64,000 nucleotides of DNA from Sphingomonas sp. (GCF_019635515.1 NZ_JAHBZI010000002.1:413664-477663); one strand, 5' to 3'. Counted from the first letter of the stretch, positions 50,185 to 59,888 are shown. Program-made: numbers and translations. The notes: generated by a model not told the origin, from the sequence alone.

Positions 50185-52190
50185 AATGCGCCGGGCTGGC
50201 GGCGGGCTTGCTGTTCGCCGCGCCGGCGCTGGCGCAGCAGGCGCCACCCGATCCCGATAGCATCGTCGTCACCGGCCATGGGCTGGCCCCGCCGCCGGGC
50301 GATGCCGCCTATGGCATCGTCACGATCGAGCGCGAGCGCCTGACCGGCACCGCCAGCGGCCGCCTCGAAGATGCGCTCCGCGACGCCGCCGGGCTCGCCC
50401 AGTTCCGCCGCTCCGATTCCCGCTCGGCGCATCCGACCAGCCAGGGCGTCACCCTGCGCGGGCTTGGCGGCAACGCGTCGAGCCGCGCATTGCTGCTGCT
50501 CGACGGCGTGCCCCAGGCCGATCCGTTCGGCGGCTGGGTGGCGTTTCCCGCCTATCTGCCCGAGCGCCTGGCCTCGGCGCGAATCATCCGTGGCGGTGGC
50601 AGCGGCTATGCCGGGCCGGGCGCGCTGGCGGGGACGGTAGAACTGGCCAGCGGCTCGCCCGCCGAGCTTGGCACGCTCAATGCCAGCGCCGCTTATGGTA
50701 GCCGGGGCAGCCTCGACGCGCGGGCCATCGGCGCGGCCGAACTCGGCGGCGGCTTCGTCACTTTCGCCGGGCAAGTCGCGCGCGGTGACGGTTTCGTGCC
50801 CGTCGTCGCCGAGGACCGCGGCCCCGCCGATCGCGCCGCGCCGTACAAACAGGCCAGCCTCGCTTTGCGCGCCGTCACCGATCTTGGCGGCGCCGAGCTG
50901 CAAGCCAATCTCTCGGGCTTCACCGATCGCCGCGATCGTGGCGTGGCCTTCACCCGGGTGAAGAGCGACGGCGCCGATGCCAGCATCCGGCTGGTCGGGC
51001 GGCACTGGTCGGCGCTCGCCTATCTCCAGACCCGCAGCTTCGCGAGCGGCTTCGCCAGCATCAACGACGCCCGCGACACCGTCGCCGCGACGCTCGACCA
51101 ATATAATGTCCCCGCCACCGGGATTGGCGGACGGGTCGAAGCCGAGCCGCAGATCGGCGGCGGCATCACCTTGCGCCTGGGCGGCGATGTCCGCCGGGTA
51201 TCGGGGCGCACCCAGGAGCTTTTCACCTATGTCGCGGGCGTGCCGACGCGCAGCCGCGTCGCCGGGGGCGAGAGCATGACGCTCGGCGGGTTCGCCGACG
51301 CCAGCTACGAAGCGGGCGGGTTGACGCTGAGCGCCGGCGGCCGGCTCGATCATTGGACCATTGCAAACGGCTCGCTGGTCGAGCGGCCCCTCGCCGGCGG
51401 CGCGGCGATCACCGACACCCGCTTCGCCGACCGCCACGGCTGGGAAGCCACCGGCCGCATCGGCGCGGCCTATGCGCTCGGCGCGGTGACCTTGCGCGCC
51501 GCCGCCTATCGCGGCTGGCGGCTGCCGACGCTCAACGAGCTCTACCGCCCGTTCCGCGCCGGCGCCGACGCCACCGCCGCCAATGCCGCGCTAAACCCCG
51601 AGCGGCTGACCGGCATCGAGGCCGGGATCGACTGGCGGCCCGCGCCGCAATTGACGCTGCGCACGACGATCTATTGGAATCGCCTGACCGATGGCATCGC
51701 CAATGCCTTTGTCGCCAATGGCCCGGGCGCCTTCCCCGGCGTCGGCTTCGTCTCGGCGGCAGGCGTTTATCGCCAGCGCCGCAACCTGCCCGAACTGGTG
51801 GGCAAAGGCATCGAACTCGACGCGCGCTATCAGGCCGGCAGGTTCAGCTCCTCAGCATCCTATGCCTATGTCGATGCGAGGATCGGCGCGCTCCAGCCCG
51901 CCCAGACCGCTCGCCACCATGCCAGCGCCACGCTTGCCTGGGCCGGCGTGTTGGTCACCGCGCGGTACGACGGCCCGCAGTTCGAGGATGACCAGAATCT
52001 CCGCCGCCTGAAGGGCGCCTTAACCCTCGACGCCGCCGCCGCGCTGCCGCTGACTCCGGCGCTCACCCTCGAAGCCCGCGCCGAGAATCTTTTCGACGCC
52101 CGCATCGAAGCCGGGATCAGCGGCCCCGGCGTCATCGAGCGCGCCTCTCCGCGGACTTTATGGCTGGGGCTGCGCCTGCGGCTCGATTAG
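50181..52190 (+). CDS. TonB-dependent outer membrane receptor
   Basis: A 669-residue receptor. A signal peptide (LLFAAPALAQ) is followed by SIVVTG, a typical sphingomonad TonB box, then a plug domain (GVTLRGLGGNASSRALLLLDG and DPFGGWV) and a 22-strand barrel ending in an aromatic-free LRLRLD. The start is GTG at 50181. The substrate is not predictable; linkage to maiA has no obvious meaning. Confidence 0.9.
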   Translation: MKCAGLAAGLLFAAPALAQQAPPDPDSIVVTGHGLAPPPGDAAYGIVTIERERLTGTASGRLEDALRDAAGLAQFRRSDSRSAHPTSQGVTLRGLGGNASSRALLLLDGVPQADPFGGWVAFPAYLPERLASARIIRGGGSGYAGPGALAGTVELASGSPAELGTLNASAAYGSRGSLDARAIGAAELGGGFVTFAGQVARGDGFVPVVAEDRGPADRAAPYKQASLALRAVTDLGGAELQANLSGFTDRRDRGVAFTRVKSDGADASIRLVGRHWSALAYLQTRSFASGFASINDARDTVAATLDQYNVPATGIGGRVEAEPQIGGGITLRLGGDVRRVSGRTQELFTYVAGVPTRSRVAGGESMTLGGFADASYEAGGLTLSAGGRLDHWTIANGSLVERPLAGGAAITDTRFADRHGWEATGRIGAAYALGAVTLRAAAYRGWRLPTLNELYRPFRAGADATAANAALNPERLTGIEAGIDWRPAPQLTLRTTIYWNRLTDGIANAFVANGPGAFPGVGFVSAAGVYRQRRNLPELVGKGIELDARYQAGRFSSSASYAYVDARIGALQPAQTARHHASATLAWAGVLVTARYDGPQFEDDQNLRRLKGALTLDAAAALPLTPALTLEARAENLFDARIEAGISGPGVIERASPRTLWLGLRLRLD

Positions 52191-52588
52191 CCGGTACAGA
52201 CCGCGTCGACGATCTTCTGCGACATTCCCGGCCGCGCGGCATAGCGCCACTCGCCGTTCAGGCGAGTGATCGGCGCTTCGCTAATCAGCTTGCCCGCGCG
52301 GTCGACCCGATAGTCGCGAATCGTCTTATATTGCGGCATCGCGCAATCGACGACGTACTCGGTCACGGCATCGACCGCCCCATCCTCGCGAGGCTTGCTG
52401 AAAACATAATGCTGGGTGACGGCAACGCCCTCGGCCACCTTCTTGCGCGAGGCGCGGTCGATCGAGGCGACATAGGTTCCGCCGCCATAGGCTTCGCCGC
52501 TGTCGACCTCGACAAGGTCGCGCCGTTCCTGGGCGTCGCCTGAAACAAGCGTGGTGGCGAGCAATGCCATCAAGTTCATGAGCATCAT
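52187..52588 (-). CDS. Small secreted protein, unknown
   Basis: A 133-residue protein with a short signal (MMLMNLMALLATTLVSGDAQ), then a beta-rich domain with two cysteines (VVDCAMPQYKT and VDAVCTG) that could pair. No family recognised. Its end overlaps the TonB receptor end by 4 bases, and the glycosyltransferase gene ends 5 bases upstream. Confidence 0.65.
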   Translation of the reverse strand: MMLMNLMALLATTLVSGDAQERRDLVEVDSGEAYGGGTYVASIDRASRKKVAEGVAVTQHYVFSKPREDGAVDAVTEYVVDCAMPQYKTIRDYRVDRAGKLISEAPITRLNGEWRYAARPGMSQKIVDAVCTG

Positions 52589-52593
52589 CAGGA

Positions 52594-53685
52594 TCAGGTC
52601 TCCCGCTTTGTCAGCGAATCGAACAAGGCCAGATACTCGGTGATCGGATCGCCTCCCACAACCACTGCTTCAGGCCGCGCGCGCCCCGGCGCCAGCCAGT
52701 GATTCAGCGCCGCGACCAGCCCATCGACATCGTCGCGCGCCACCACGCTTCCGAGTGCATCCGAGGTCACGATCTCGCGCACCGCGACGCTCGATTCGGT
52801 CGTCACCACCGGCGTTCCCACCGAAAGCGCCTCGCGCAGCACCCCGGGCACGCCTTCATAGTCCGATGTCAGCACCGCCAGCGCCGCGCCCCGCAACGCC
52901 GGCAGCGGGTCGCCGGCATGCCCCGGCATCGACACCCGGTCGCCCAGCCCCAGGGCCGCGACCTGCGCCTCCAGCGCCGCCCGCGCGCCGCCTTCGCCGA
53001 GCAGCAGCAGCTTGATCTCGCGGTCCGCCAGCCGGGGCAGCGCCGCGAGCAGCCGATCCCAGCGTTTCTGCGGCTCCAGCCGTCCCACGCCGATCATGTA
53101 GCGCCCTTGCGGGAGCGCCACCGGCGCGGCATCGGCGCGCGTGGCCGCAGGCGGATTGGCGATCACATGGACGCGTTCCGGCGCCATCCCCATCTCGGCG
53201 ACCGCTTCCGCCGCCATCGCCGGGGTCATCGCCACCACCGCGTCGAGGAAGCGCGGATGCAGCCGCAGCCAGCGCCGATAGGCCCATGCTGCACCTGCGC
53301 TCAATTCGCGCCGGACCAGCGCGTTGGAGACCTTCGCCACGATCGGCGGACAGGCCGAACCGAGCCGCAGCCGCGCCACCGCCGCGACCGCGCTATAGTG
53401 ATTCCCCGGGCAGAAAATCACGTCAGGCCGCACCGCGCGGACATGATCGGCCAAGGAAAACAGCGCCGCATATCTGGCGGTGCCCAGCTCGATCAGCGCG
53501 ATCCCCTCCGGGATTTCGGCGGCCAGCGGTCCCTCACGGCTGCCCAGCACCAGGGTCACCCGCCGCCCGGCCTTCAGCCAGCCATCGGCCATGCGCAGCA
53601 TCGCCCGCTCCACTCCACCGCCTTGCAGGCGTTGGGCGCAGGTCAGGATCATCTGTGCATTTTTGGAATAGGTGCGGTGCAACAT
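52594..53685 (-). CDS. Glycosyltransferase family 4 protein
   Basis: A 363-residue GT-B enzyme. The start TCAQRLQGGGVERAMLRMAD carries the family's glycine-rich acceptor loop, and the donor half has GVGRLEPQKRWDRLLAAL and YEGVPGVLREALSVGTPVV, the EX7E-type motif. It transfers a sugar from a nucleotide sugar; identity unknown. The ATG at 53685 is used; 53652 is an alternative. It is divergent from the membrane protein at 53848. Confidence 0.88.
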   Translation of the reverse strand: MLHRTYSKNAQMILTCAQRLQGGGVERAMLRMADGWLKAGRRVTLVLGSREGPLAAEIPEGIALIELGTARYAALFSLADHVRAVRPDVIFCPGNHYSAVAAVARLRLGSACPPIVAKVSNALVRRELSAGAAWAYRRWLRLHPRFLDAVVAMTPAMAAEAVAEMGMAPERVHVIANPPAATRADAAPVALPQGRYMIGVGRLEPQKRWDRLLAALPRLADREIKLLLLGEGGARAALEAQVAALGLGDRVSMPGHAGDPLPALRGAALAVLTSDYEGVPGVLREALSVGTPVVTTESSVAVREIVTSDALGSVVARDDVDGLVAALNHWLAPGRARPEAVVVGGDPITEYLALFDSLTKRET

Positions 53686-53847
53686 AAACCCTTGCGAAAC
53701 GTCTCGGGAGCGCCCAAATCGCCTCCGTAATAATCCGTATTCGTCTGTCACTCCGGCGCTTTGTCGCATTTTGAGAGCAACTTGTTTGCGACGCGGTGGA
53801 AACAAAACGAAATTCGTTCGTCGTCCCGATATCGGAACACATAATCC

Positions 53848-54801
53848 GTGAATGAAGCAAGTTTGGAGGCTTCGGTGAACACAGGCGTTGTCGAAGCCCC
53901 GCTCGGTGCGGTGCCAGACCTTGCCGGGCTTGAGCCCGTCGAAAAGATCAAGCGCCGCTGGCCGATGATCCTGGGCGGCGGATTGACGCTGCTCATGATC
54001 CTGAGCCTGGGCCGCGAATTGTTCGGCTCCGGGCTGGCGGGGCTGACCCGCAACCTGCCCGGCAACCCGCTCTTCTATCTGACCTTCCTGGTCTATTATC
54101 TCGGCCCGCCGACCTTCGACTATGTGATCTTCCGCCGCCTGTGGCGCATCCCGCTCGACGGCATGGCCGCGCTGCACAAGAAGCGCATCTCGAACGAGGT
54201 TCTGCTCGGCTATTCGGGTGAGGCCTATTTCTACGCCTGGGCGCGCCAGCGCACCCGGATGGTCGCGGCGCCGTTCGGCGCGGTCAAGGACGTGATGATC
54301 CTGTCGGCGATCGCCGGAAACGCGGTGACGCTGGCGGTGATGGCGATCGCGCTGCCGCTGTGCATCGAGTTGCTGACCCCGACCTATCAGAACTATGCCT
54401 ATGGCTCGGTCGCGATCATCATCGCGATGTCGCTGCCGTTCCTGATCTTCTCGAAGCGGGTCTTCTCGCTGCCGGCGCGGATGCTCGGCTGGGTGTTCGG
54501 CATCCACTGCGTGCGCATCGTCGCCGGCTCGATCCTGATCGCTCTGGCCTGGCACTTCGCGATGCCGGCGGTGCCGATCGGTGTGTGGTTGCTGATGGCG
54601 GCCGGCCGCCTGCTCGTCTGGCGCCTGCCGCTGGTGCCGAACAAGGAGCTGGCCTTCTCGTTCATCGCCGGCATCGTCATCGGCGAAGGTCAGGCGCTGT
54701 CCGAGCTGATGGCGCTGATCGCGGGTCTCACCCTGCTGTGCCACATCGCCCTGATCGGCGGGTTCAGCATACAGGCGTTGCTGGCCAAGATCCGGGGATG
54801 A
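53848..54801 (+). CDS. Polytopic membrane protein, unknown
   Basis: A 317-residue protein with about eight hydrophobic segments (around 38-56, 77-98, 150-175, 188-206, 216-240, 246-265, 270-312). The start is GTG. No family recognised. Conserved-looking charged stretches KKRISNEVLLGYSGEAYFYAWARQR lie between segments 2 and 3. The stop overlaps the DUF2141 gene by 4 bases and a GT4 gene follows, so a role in glycolipid or polysaccharide transport is an inference. Confidence 0.7.
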   Translation: MNEASLEASVNTGVVEAPLGAVPDLAGLEPVEKIKRRWPMILGGGLTLLMILSLGRELFGSGLAGLTRNLPGNPLFYLTFLVYYLGPPTFDYVIFRRLWRIPLDGMAALHKKRISNEVLLGYSGEAYFYAWARQRTRMVAAPFGAVKDVMILSAIAGNAVTLAVMAIALPLCIELLTPTYQNYAYGSVAIIIAMSLPFLIFSKRVFSLPARMLGWVFGIHCVRIVAGSILIALAWHFAMPAVPIGVWLLMAAGRLLVWRLPLVPNKELAFSFIAGIVIGEGQALSELMALIAGLTLLCHIALIGGFSIQALLAKIRG

Positions 54802-55313
54802 TCGGCCGCGCCGCTCTGACCGCGATCGCCTGCGCGAACGGCGCCACCCCGGCGCTTGCCCAGGTCGATCCGGTGGAGGGCGGCTGCGCGCTGGTCTCGG
54901 GGCCGATGCTGCGCGTCAATGTCGAAGGGCTGATGGACCGCACCGGCCGCCTCAAGGTCGAGATCTATCCGAACAACGAAGACGATTTCCTGCGTGACGA
55001 TACCGGGCTCAAGGGCGACCGGCGCCCGTTCCGCCGCGTCTGGTCGGGCATTCCCGCGCAAGGGCCCGTCGCGGTCTGCATCCGCGCGCCTTATGCCGGG
55101 CAATGGGCGGTGCTGCTGACCCACGACCGTGACGGCAAGAACAAGTTCAATTTCTGGGAAGACGGCGCCGGGTTCCCGAGCAACCAGCGCCTCGGCCGCA
55201 CCCGGCCCAAGCTGCGGCAGGCGCTCGTCAATATTCCGCAGCAGGGCGGGCAGATCACGATCCGCCTGCAATATCTGCGCGGGCTGGGCGGCTTCGGCCC
55301 GATGGACGATTGA
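54798..55313 (+). CDS. DUF2141 family secreted protein
   Basis: A 171-residue protein with a signal peptide (TPALAQ) and a beta-sandwich body. The stretches LKVEIYPNNEDDFLRDDTG and WAVLLTHDRDGKNKFNFWEDG match DUF2141, a family of unknown role, periplasmic or secreted. It is sandwiched between the polytopic protein and the GT4 gene, starting in a 4-base overlap with the former. Confidence 0.85.
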   Translation: MIGRAALTAIACANGATPALAQVDPVEGGCALVSGPMLRVNVEGLMDRTGRLKVEIYPNNEDDFLRDDTGLKGDRRPFRRVWSGIPAQGPVAVCIRAPYAGQWAVLLTHDRDGKNKFNFWEDGAGFPSNQRLGRTRPKLRQALVNIPQQGGQITIRLQYLRGLGGFGPMDD

Positions 55314-55317
55314 GCGC

Positions 55318-56526
55318 ATGCGTATCGTCGACGTCAACGAATTCTATTCGCCCACCGGTGGCGGGGTCCGCACCTATCTCGATCGCAAGATGGGGATCAT
55401 GGCCGATATGGGCCATGAGCTGATCGTCATCGCCCCCGCGCTCGAGAATTCGATCGAGGAGCGCCCGGGCGGCGGCAAGATCTACTGGCTGAAATGCCCG
55501 CCGCTGATCTTCGACAGGAATTACGGCATCTTCGTCCATGACGAGCCGGTCTGGGCATTGCTTGATGAGCTCAAGCCCGATGTCGTCGAATGCTCCTCGA
55601 CCTGGCTGCCGGCCTGGACCGTCGCCAAGTGGAAGGGCGACGCGGTCAAGATATTCTTCGCGCATGGCGACCAGATCGGCGCCTATCCGCAGCGCTGGCT
55701 CGATGCCGTGGCGACGCCGCGCCAGGTCGAGCGCGCGTTCGATTTCTACACCCAGTATATGAACCGCTTCCTCAAGCATTACGACGCGTTCGTGACCAAC
55801 GGCCCGGCGCTGGCCAAGCGTTTCCGCCGCCGGGGCCAGACCGTCCATGCCTCGATGCCCTTGGGGATCGAGCGGCAATGGTTCTCGCCCGATCAGCGCG
55901 ACGAGCAGCTCCGTGTCGATATGCTGGCGCAGCTCGGCCTGCCACCCGAGGGGCATCTGCTGCTCGGGCTCGGCCGCCATCACAAGGAAAAGCGCTGGCC
56001 GCTGGTGATCGACGCGGTCGAGGCCGCCGGCGCCGATCTGCCGGTCGGCCTGGCCCTGATCGGCGATGGGCCGCAGCGTGGAAGCCTCGAGCAGCGTATC
56101 GCCGGTTCGCCGCACATCAAGATCTTCCGCCCGGTCTATGACCGCGCCCGCTTCACCCGCATCATGGCCAGCTGCGACGCGCTGATCCACGGTTCGGACG
56201 CCGAGCCGTTCGGGCTGGTCGCTTCCGAGGCGCTGGCGTCGGGCCTGCCGCTGATCGGGCCCGACGAGGGCGGGTTCGCCGAGATCGCCGATCCGCTGTT
56301 CGCCGAGACCTATGAGGCGCGCAACGCGCAGTCGGCGGCGGAAGCGGTGCGGCGCTTGTTCCGCCGCGACCAGCCGATCCTCAAGGCCGCGGCCCGGGTC
56401 GCCGCCGGCAAGGTCCGCAGCGACGTCGATCACGCCGCCCAGTTGATGGACTATTATGCCGGGCTGGTCGCGGCCAAGCGCGGCGGTGGCGGCGCGCCAT
56501 TGCTCCGCGCCGTCGGCAATTCATAG
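55318..56526 (+). CDS. Glycosyltransferase family 4 protein
   Basis: A 402-residue GT-B enzyme. RIVDVNEFYSPTGGGVRTYL at the start carries the glycine-rich loop of GT4; the donor half shows GLGRHHKEKRWPLVI and SDAEPFGLVASEALASGLP, the EX7E motif. It is the fourth gene of the GT cluster and starts 4 bases after the DUF2141 stop. Its last 73 bases overlap the antisense GT39-like gene. Confidence 0.9.
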   Translation: MRIVDVNEFYSPTGGGVRTYLDRKMGIMADMGHELIVIAPALENSIEERPGGGKIYWLKCPPLIFDRNYGIFVHDEPVWALLDELKPDVVECSSTWLPAWTVAKWKGDAVKIFFAHGDQIGAYPQRWLDAVATPRQVERAFDFYTQYMNRFLKHYDAFVTNGPALAKRFRRRGQTVHASMPLGIERQWFSPDQRDEQLRVDMLAQLGLPPEGHLLLGLGRHHKEKRWPLVIDAVEAAGADLPVGLALIGDGPQRGSLEQRIAGSPHIKIFRPVYDRARFTRIMASCDALIHGSDAEPFGLVASEALASGLPLIGPDEGGFAEIADPLFAETYEARNAQSAAEAVRRLFRRDQPILKAAARVAAGKVRSDVDHAAQLMDYYAGLVAAKRGGGGAPLLRAVGNS

Positions 56527-58004
56527 ACGCTGATCATCAGGTCGCCGAGCGGCCAGCGTCCCTTCAGCCGATATCCCATCGCCGCCATATGCGCCTCGGC
56601 GCGGCGGCGCACGACCAGCCGCTCGCCATAATATTCGGGGCGCATCACCACGATCTCGGGCTTCCTGGCGAAGATGCGGTCGACCTCTTCCAGCTGATCT
56701 ACGCCCAATGCGCCATTCTCGCGCTCGCGCGACAAATGGCTGGGGAAGATCCACGCCGTGACTGCGCAGCGCCCGGTATAGCTGTAGAGAATCGAATTGC
56801 CCGAATGGACGTACATGCAGCCCGGGCCCTTGCCGATTCCCGCCGCCAGCGCTTCGAGCTGCGGGGCGTTGCCGCGGTGCCAGCGCGCGCTCCATGTCGT
56901 GTAGGTGCCGCCGATCAGGCCCGCGACCAGCATCGCCGGGGCGAGATAGCGGCGGCCGATTTCGGTCGCGCCCAGATAGCCCGCGCAGCAAAGCGCCGCG
57001 GTGACCATCACCGGCAGCGCATAATGGTTGAACCACGAACCGAACAGGATCAGCCCGGTCACCGATGCGATCAGCCAGCCGAACAGCAGATGCCGCACAT
57101 GCGGCTGATTTTCGTCGGCAGCCGGAATGTGCCGTGACAGCCCGCTGACGATCAGCGGGAGTCCCAGGATCAGGGCGATCTTGAGGAAGGCGCGGACCAG
57201 CACCCAGAAGGGATCGCTCTGCCGTTCGAGGATCGATCCGAAATTGGCGTAGAACCACGCATCGCCATGCCCGAGCGCGATATAGAACCCCCAGGCCGCC
57301 AGCGTCGGCGCCCAGGCGAGCAGGCCGTAGACGGCGCTCCGCAGCACGATCTTCGGCCAGGGCGTCTTCAGCCGCCATTCGTGCCAGATCAGCCACACGC
57401 CAAGGAAGCCGCCTTCGAACAGCACCGAATATTTGATCTGGAGCGCGATCCCGATCAGCAGCATCGACAGACATGCGCGCAGCACGCGGGCGGAATCGTC
57501 GCTGCGCTCGCCCGTCCGTGGCGCGACCAGCGACACCGCCGCGATCACCAGCAGATTGTAGAAGACCGGCGCCTGCCCGCCATGGCCGTCGCCGAAGCCG
57601 AGCAGGACGATGTAGAGGATCGCCGATGTCAGCGCGCCCTTGCCCCAGCCGGCGCGCTCCGCCAGCCGCGCGATCAGCAAAGCGGTGCCGACCACGCAGG
57701 CCAGCGCCATCAGCTGATAGGCCCAGATTCCCGCCGGCACGCCCAGCGCTGCGGCGGGAGTATAGAGCAGGAACAGCCCGATCGGCTTGCGGTCCCAGAT
57801 ATCGACGAACGGCAGCGCGCCGTGCAGCATCCCCTGCGCGGTGACGAAATAGAATTCCTCGTCGACATGGGTGACCGGATTGCCGAACGCCGCCAGGCGC
57901 GTGATGACCGCGACGATCAGCAGCACCGCCCAGCGCGGCATCGCCTCGAGCCGGTCGAGCGGCGAGGGGCGCGCGCCCGGCGAAACGGGTGCGAACAAGT
58001 TCAT
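56454..58004 (-). CDS. GT39-like membrane glycosyltransferase
   Basis: A 516-residue membrane protein with about eleven segments. After the first one, NPVTHVDEEFYFVTAQGML carries the Asp-Glu pair of GT-C enzymes, followed by a WDRKPIGLFLLYTPAA loop, as in ArnT/PMT-like transferases that use lipid-linked sugars. The C-terminal periplasmic domain is about 100 residues. It probably modifies a lipid or protein with a sugar at the outer face of the inner membrane. Confidence 0.85.
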   Translation of the reverse strand: MNLFAPVSPGARPSPLDRLEAMPRWAVLLIVAVITRLAAFGNPVTHVDEEFYFVTAQGMLHGALPFVDIWDRKPIGLFLLYTPAAALGVPAGIWAYQLMALACVVGTALLIARLAERAGWGKGALTSAILYIVLLGFGDGHGGQAPVFYNLLVIAAVSLVAPRTGERSDDSARVLRACLSMLLIGIALQIKYSVLFEGGFLGVWLIWHEWRLKTPWPKIVLRSAVYGLLAWAPTLAAWGFYIALGHGDAWFYANFGSILERQSDPFWVLVRAFLKIALILGLPLIVSGLSRHIPAADENQPHVRHLLFGWLIASVTGLILFGSWFNHYALPVMVTAALCCAGYLGATEIGRRYLAPAMLVAGLIGGTYTTWSARWHRGNAPQLEALAAGIGKGPGCMYVHSGNSILYSYTGRCAVTAWIFPSHLSRERENGALGVDQLEEVDRIFARKPEIVVMRPEYYGERLVVRRRAEAHMAAMGYRLKGRWPLGDLMISVYELPTARSNGAPPPPRLAATSPA

Positions 58005-58139
58005 GGGGTGATGGAAACCTGCAGGCGGAAACGGTTCAGGGGAAAAGGCCTTGTTGCCGGTGACAGGGCAACGGCTTAGCGATGCGAAACGGCGCTGTCA
58101 CGAAATGTGGGCAGCGTAGAATTACCTAGGGGAGCCCGT

Positions 58140-59762
58140 ATGACGCTTCGCATCGATCGCCGCTCGCTGATCCTCACCGGCACATTGGGCCTCGCGGCAT
58201 TCGCGATTCCCGGCTTCGCCTGGGGCGCGGGGTTTGGCCAGGGCTTCACCCATTCGGTGGCGAGCGGCGAGCCGGGACCGGATACGATGCTGTTATGGAC
58301 GCGCTATGTGCCCGAAGGCGCCGGTGCCACCAAGCTGCGCGCGGAAGTCTCGCTCACCCAGGATTTCGCCCGCATTGTCAGCGGTGGCGAAGTCTTTACC
58401 GGCCCATGGCGCGATCACACCGCCAAGGTCACCGTACAGGGCCTGAACCCCGGCACGCGCTATTTCTACCGCTTCATCGCCCCCGACGGTGCCATCTCGC
58501 CGGTGGGCCACACCAAAACGCTGCCGGTCGGCAATCCCAAGCGCTTCGGCATCGCCGTCTTCTCGTGCTGCAACATGCCGTTCGGCTATTTCAACGCCTA
58601 TGCTCATGCCGCGATGCGCGACGATATCGATCTCGCGGTCCATCTCGGCGACTATTTCTACGAATATGCCAAGGGCGCCTATTCGCCGGCGCGCGGCGCG
58701 ATCGACGGCCGCGTGCCATTGCCCGAAGGCGAGGCGATCGCGCTCGCCGATTACCGCCTGCGCTACGCCAGCTATCGCGCCGATCCCGATCTCCAGGCGC
58801 TGCACCGGCTGAAGCCGATGCTGGTCTCGATGGACGATCACGAGCTCGCCAATAATAGCTGGGAGGGCGGCGCGCAGAACCACCAGCCGGAGGAAGGCGA
58901 CTACAGCACCCGGCGCGGCGCCGCGTTCCAGGCGTGGCGCGAATGGATGCCGGTGTCGGAGACGCCCTGGAGCAGCTACGATATCGGCGGCCTCGCCACG
59001 CTGTTCCGCACCGACACGCGGCTCACCGCGCGCAGCGAGGGCACCGATACCGGCACGGTGATGAAGCGCGATCCCGATCCGGTGAAGGCGCTGACTGCGT
59101 TCCGCGACGGTCGCTGGCGCGACAAGGCCGCGACGATGCTCGGCAGCGAGCAGGAGGCATGGCTGGCGCACGCCATGGCCAGATCGGTGCGCGCGGGCAC
59201 TAAATGGCAGGTGGTCGGCTTCGGCACGATCATCGGCCGCAACCGCGTCCCCGAGCAGGCGGTCGAATGGCTCAAGCCCGATGCCCCGCAGCGGGTGAAG
59301 GATTATACCGCCGCCAGCGTGACGGCGAGCAAGCTGGGGCTCCCCGCCGATCTCGACAATTGGGGCGGCTATCCCGAAGCCCGTGCCCGCTTCCTCCGCT
59401 CGGCGCAGGGCATGGGCGCGAACCTGATCGTGCTGTGCGGCGACAGCCATAATGCCTGGGCGTTCGATCTCGGCGAGGGCGGCAAGCCGGCCGGGGTCGA
59501 GTTCGCCGGCACCAGCGTCACGTCGCCCGGCAATGAGGCCTATACCAGCGTCGATCCCAAAGTGATCGAACGCGCCCTGATCGCCACCAATCCCGAGGTC
59601 AAATGGTGCGAGATGAGTAAGCGCGGCTATATGGCGGTGACACTGACGCCCGAGCGGGTCAGCAACGACTATGTGTTCATGGACACGATCCTTGAGCGCT
59701 CGCTGAAGGCGAGCGTGGGCCACACCGCCGTGGTCCAGCGCGGACGCAATGTGATGGTGTAG
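58140..59762 (+). CDS. phoD: Alkaline phosphatase PhoD family
   Basis: A 540-residue PhoD-type metallophosphoesterase exported by Tat: the leader IDRRSLILTGTLGLAAFAIP has the twin arginines. An N-terminal Ig-like domain (SVASGEPGPDTMLLWTRYVP) precedes the catalytic one. Metal motifs are IAVFSCCNMPFGYF, HLGDYFYEYA, SMDDHELANN and LCGDSHNAWAFDL. PhoD hydrolyses phosphodiesters and monoesters. The start at 58140 follows TAGGGGAGCC. Low-phosphate control is expected but no Pho box was identified. Confidence 0.9.
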   Translation: MTLRIDRRSLILTGTLGLAAFAIPGFAWGAGFGQGFTHSVASGEPGPDTMLLWTRYVPEGAGATKLRAEVSLTQDFARIVSGGEVFTGPWRDHTAKVTVQGLNPGTRYFYRFIAPDGAISPVGHTKTLPVGNPKRFGIAVFSCCNMPFGYFNAYAHAAMRDDIDLAVHLGDYFYEYAKGAYSPARGAIDGRVPLPEGEAIALADYRLRYASYRADPDLQALHRLKPMLVSMDDHELANNSWEGGAQNHQPEEGDYSTRRGAAFQAWREWMPVSETPWSSYDIGGLATLFRTDTRLTARSEGTDTGTVMKRDPDPVKALTAFRDGRWRDKAATMLGSEQEAWLAHAMARSVRAGTKWQVVGFGTIIGRNRVPEQAVEWLKPDAPQRVKDYTAASVTASKLGLPADLDNWGGYPEARARFLRSAQGMGANLIVLCGDSHNAWAFDLGEGGKPAGVEFAGTSVTSPGNEAYTSVDPKVIERALIATNPEVKWCEMSKRGYMAVTLTPERVSNDYVFMDTILERSLKASVGHTAVVQRGRNVMV

Positions 59763-59888
59763 AGATCCTCTCCGGAACGGGGAGGGGGACCAGCCGCAGG
59801 CTGGTGGACGGGGCCATCCGCGCGCGAACCGTTTGTTGCCCGCCCCCTCCGTCACGCTTCGCGTGCCACTTCCGTGCCGGGGAGGATC
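59762..59888. repeat. Palindromic element, copy 3 (TCCTCCCCGG family)
   Basis: GATCCTCTCCGG (from 59762) and CCGGGGAGGATC (to 59888), one mismatch at the seventh base of the left arm. The start is the last base of the phoD stop codon. The 384-base gap from here to the small gene at 60147 also contains the inverted repeat below. Confidence 0.85.
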
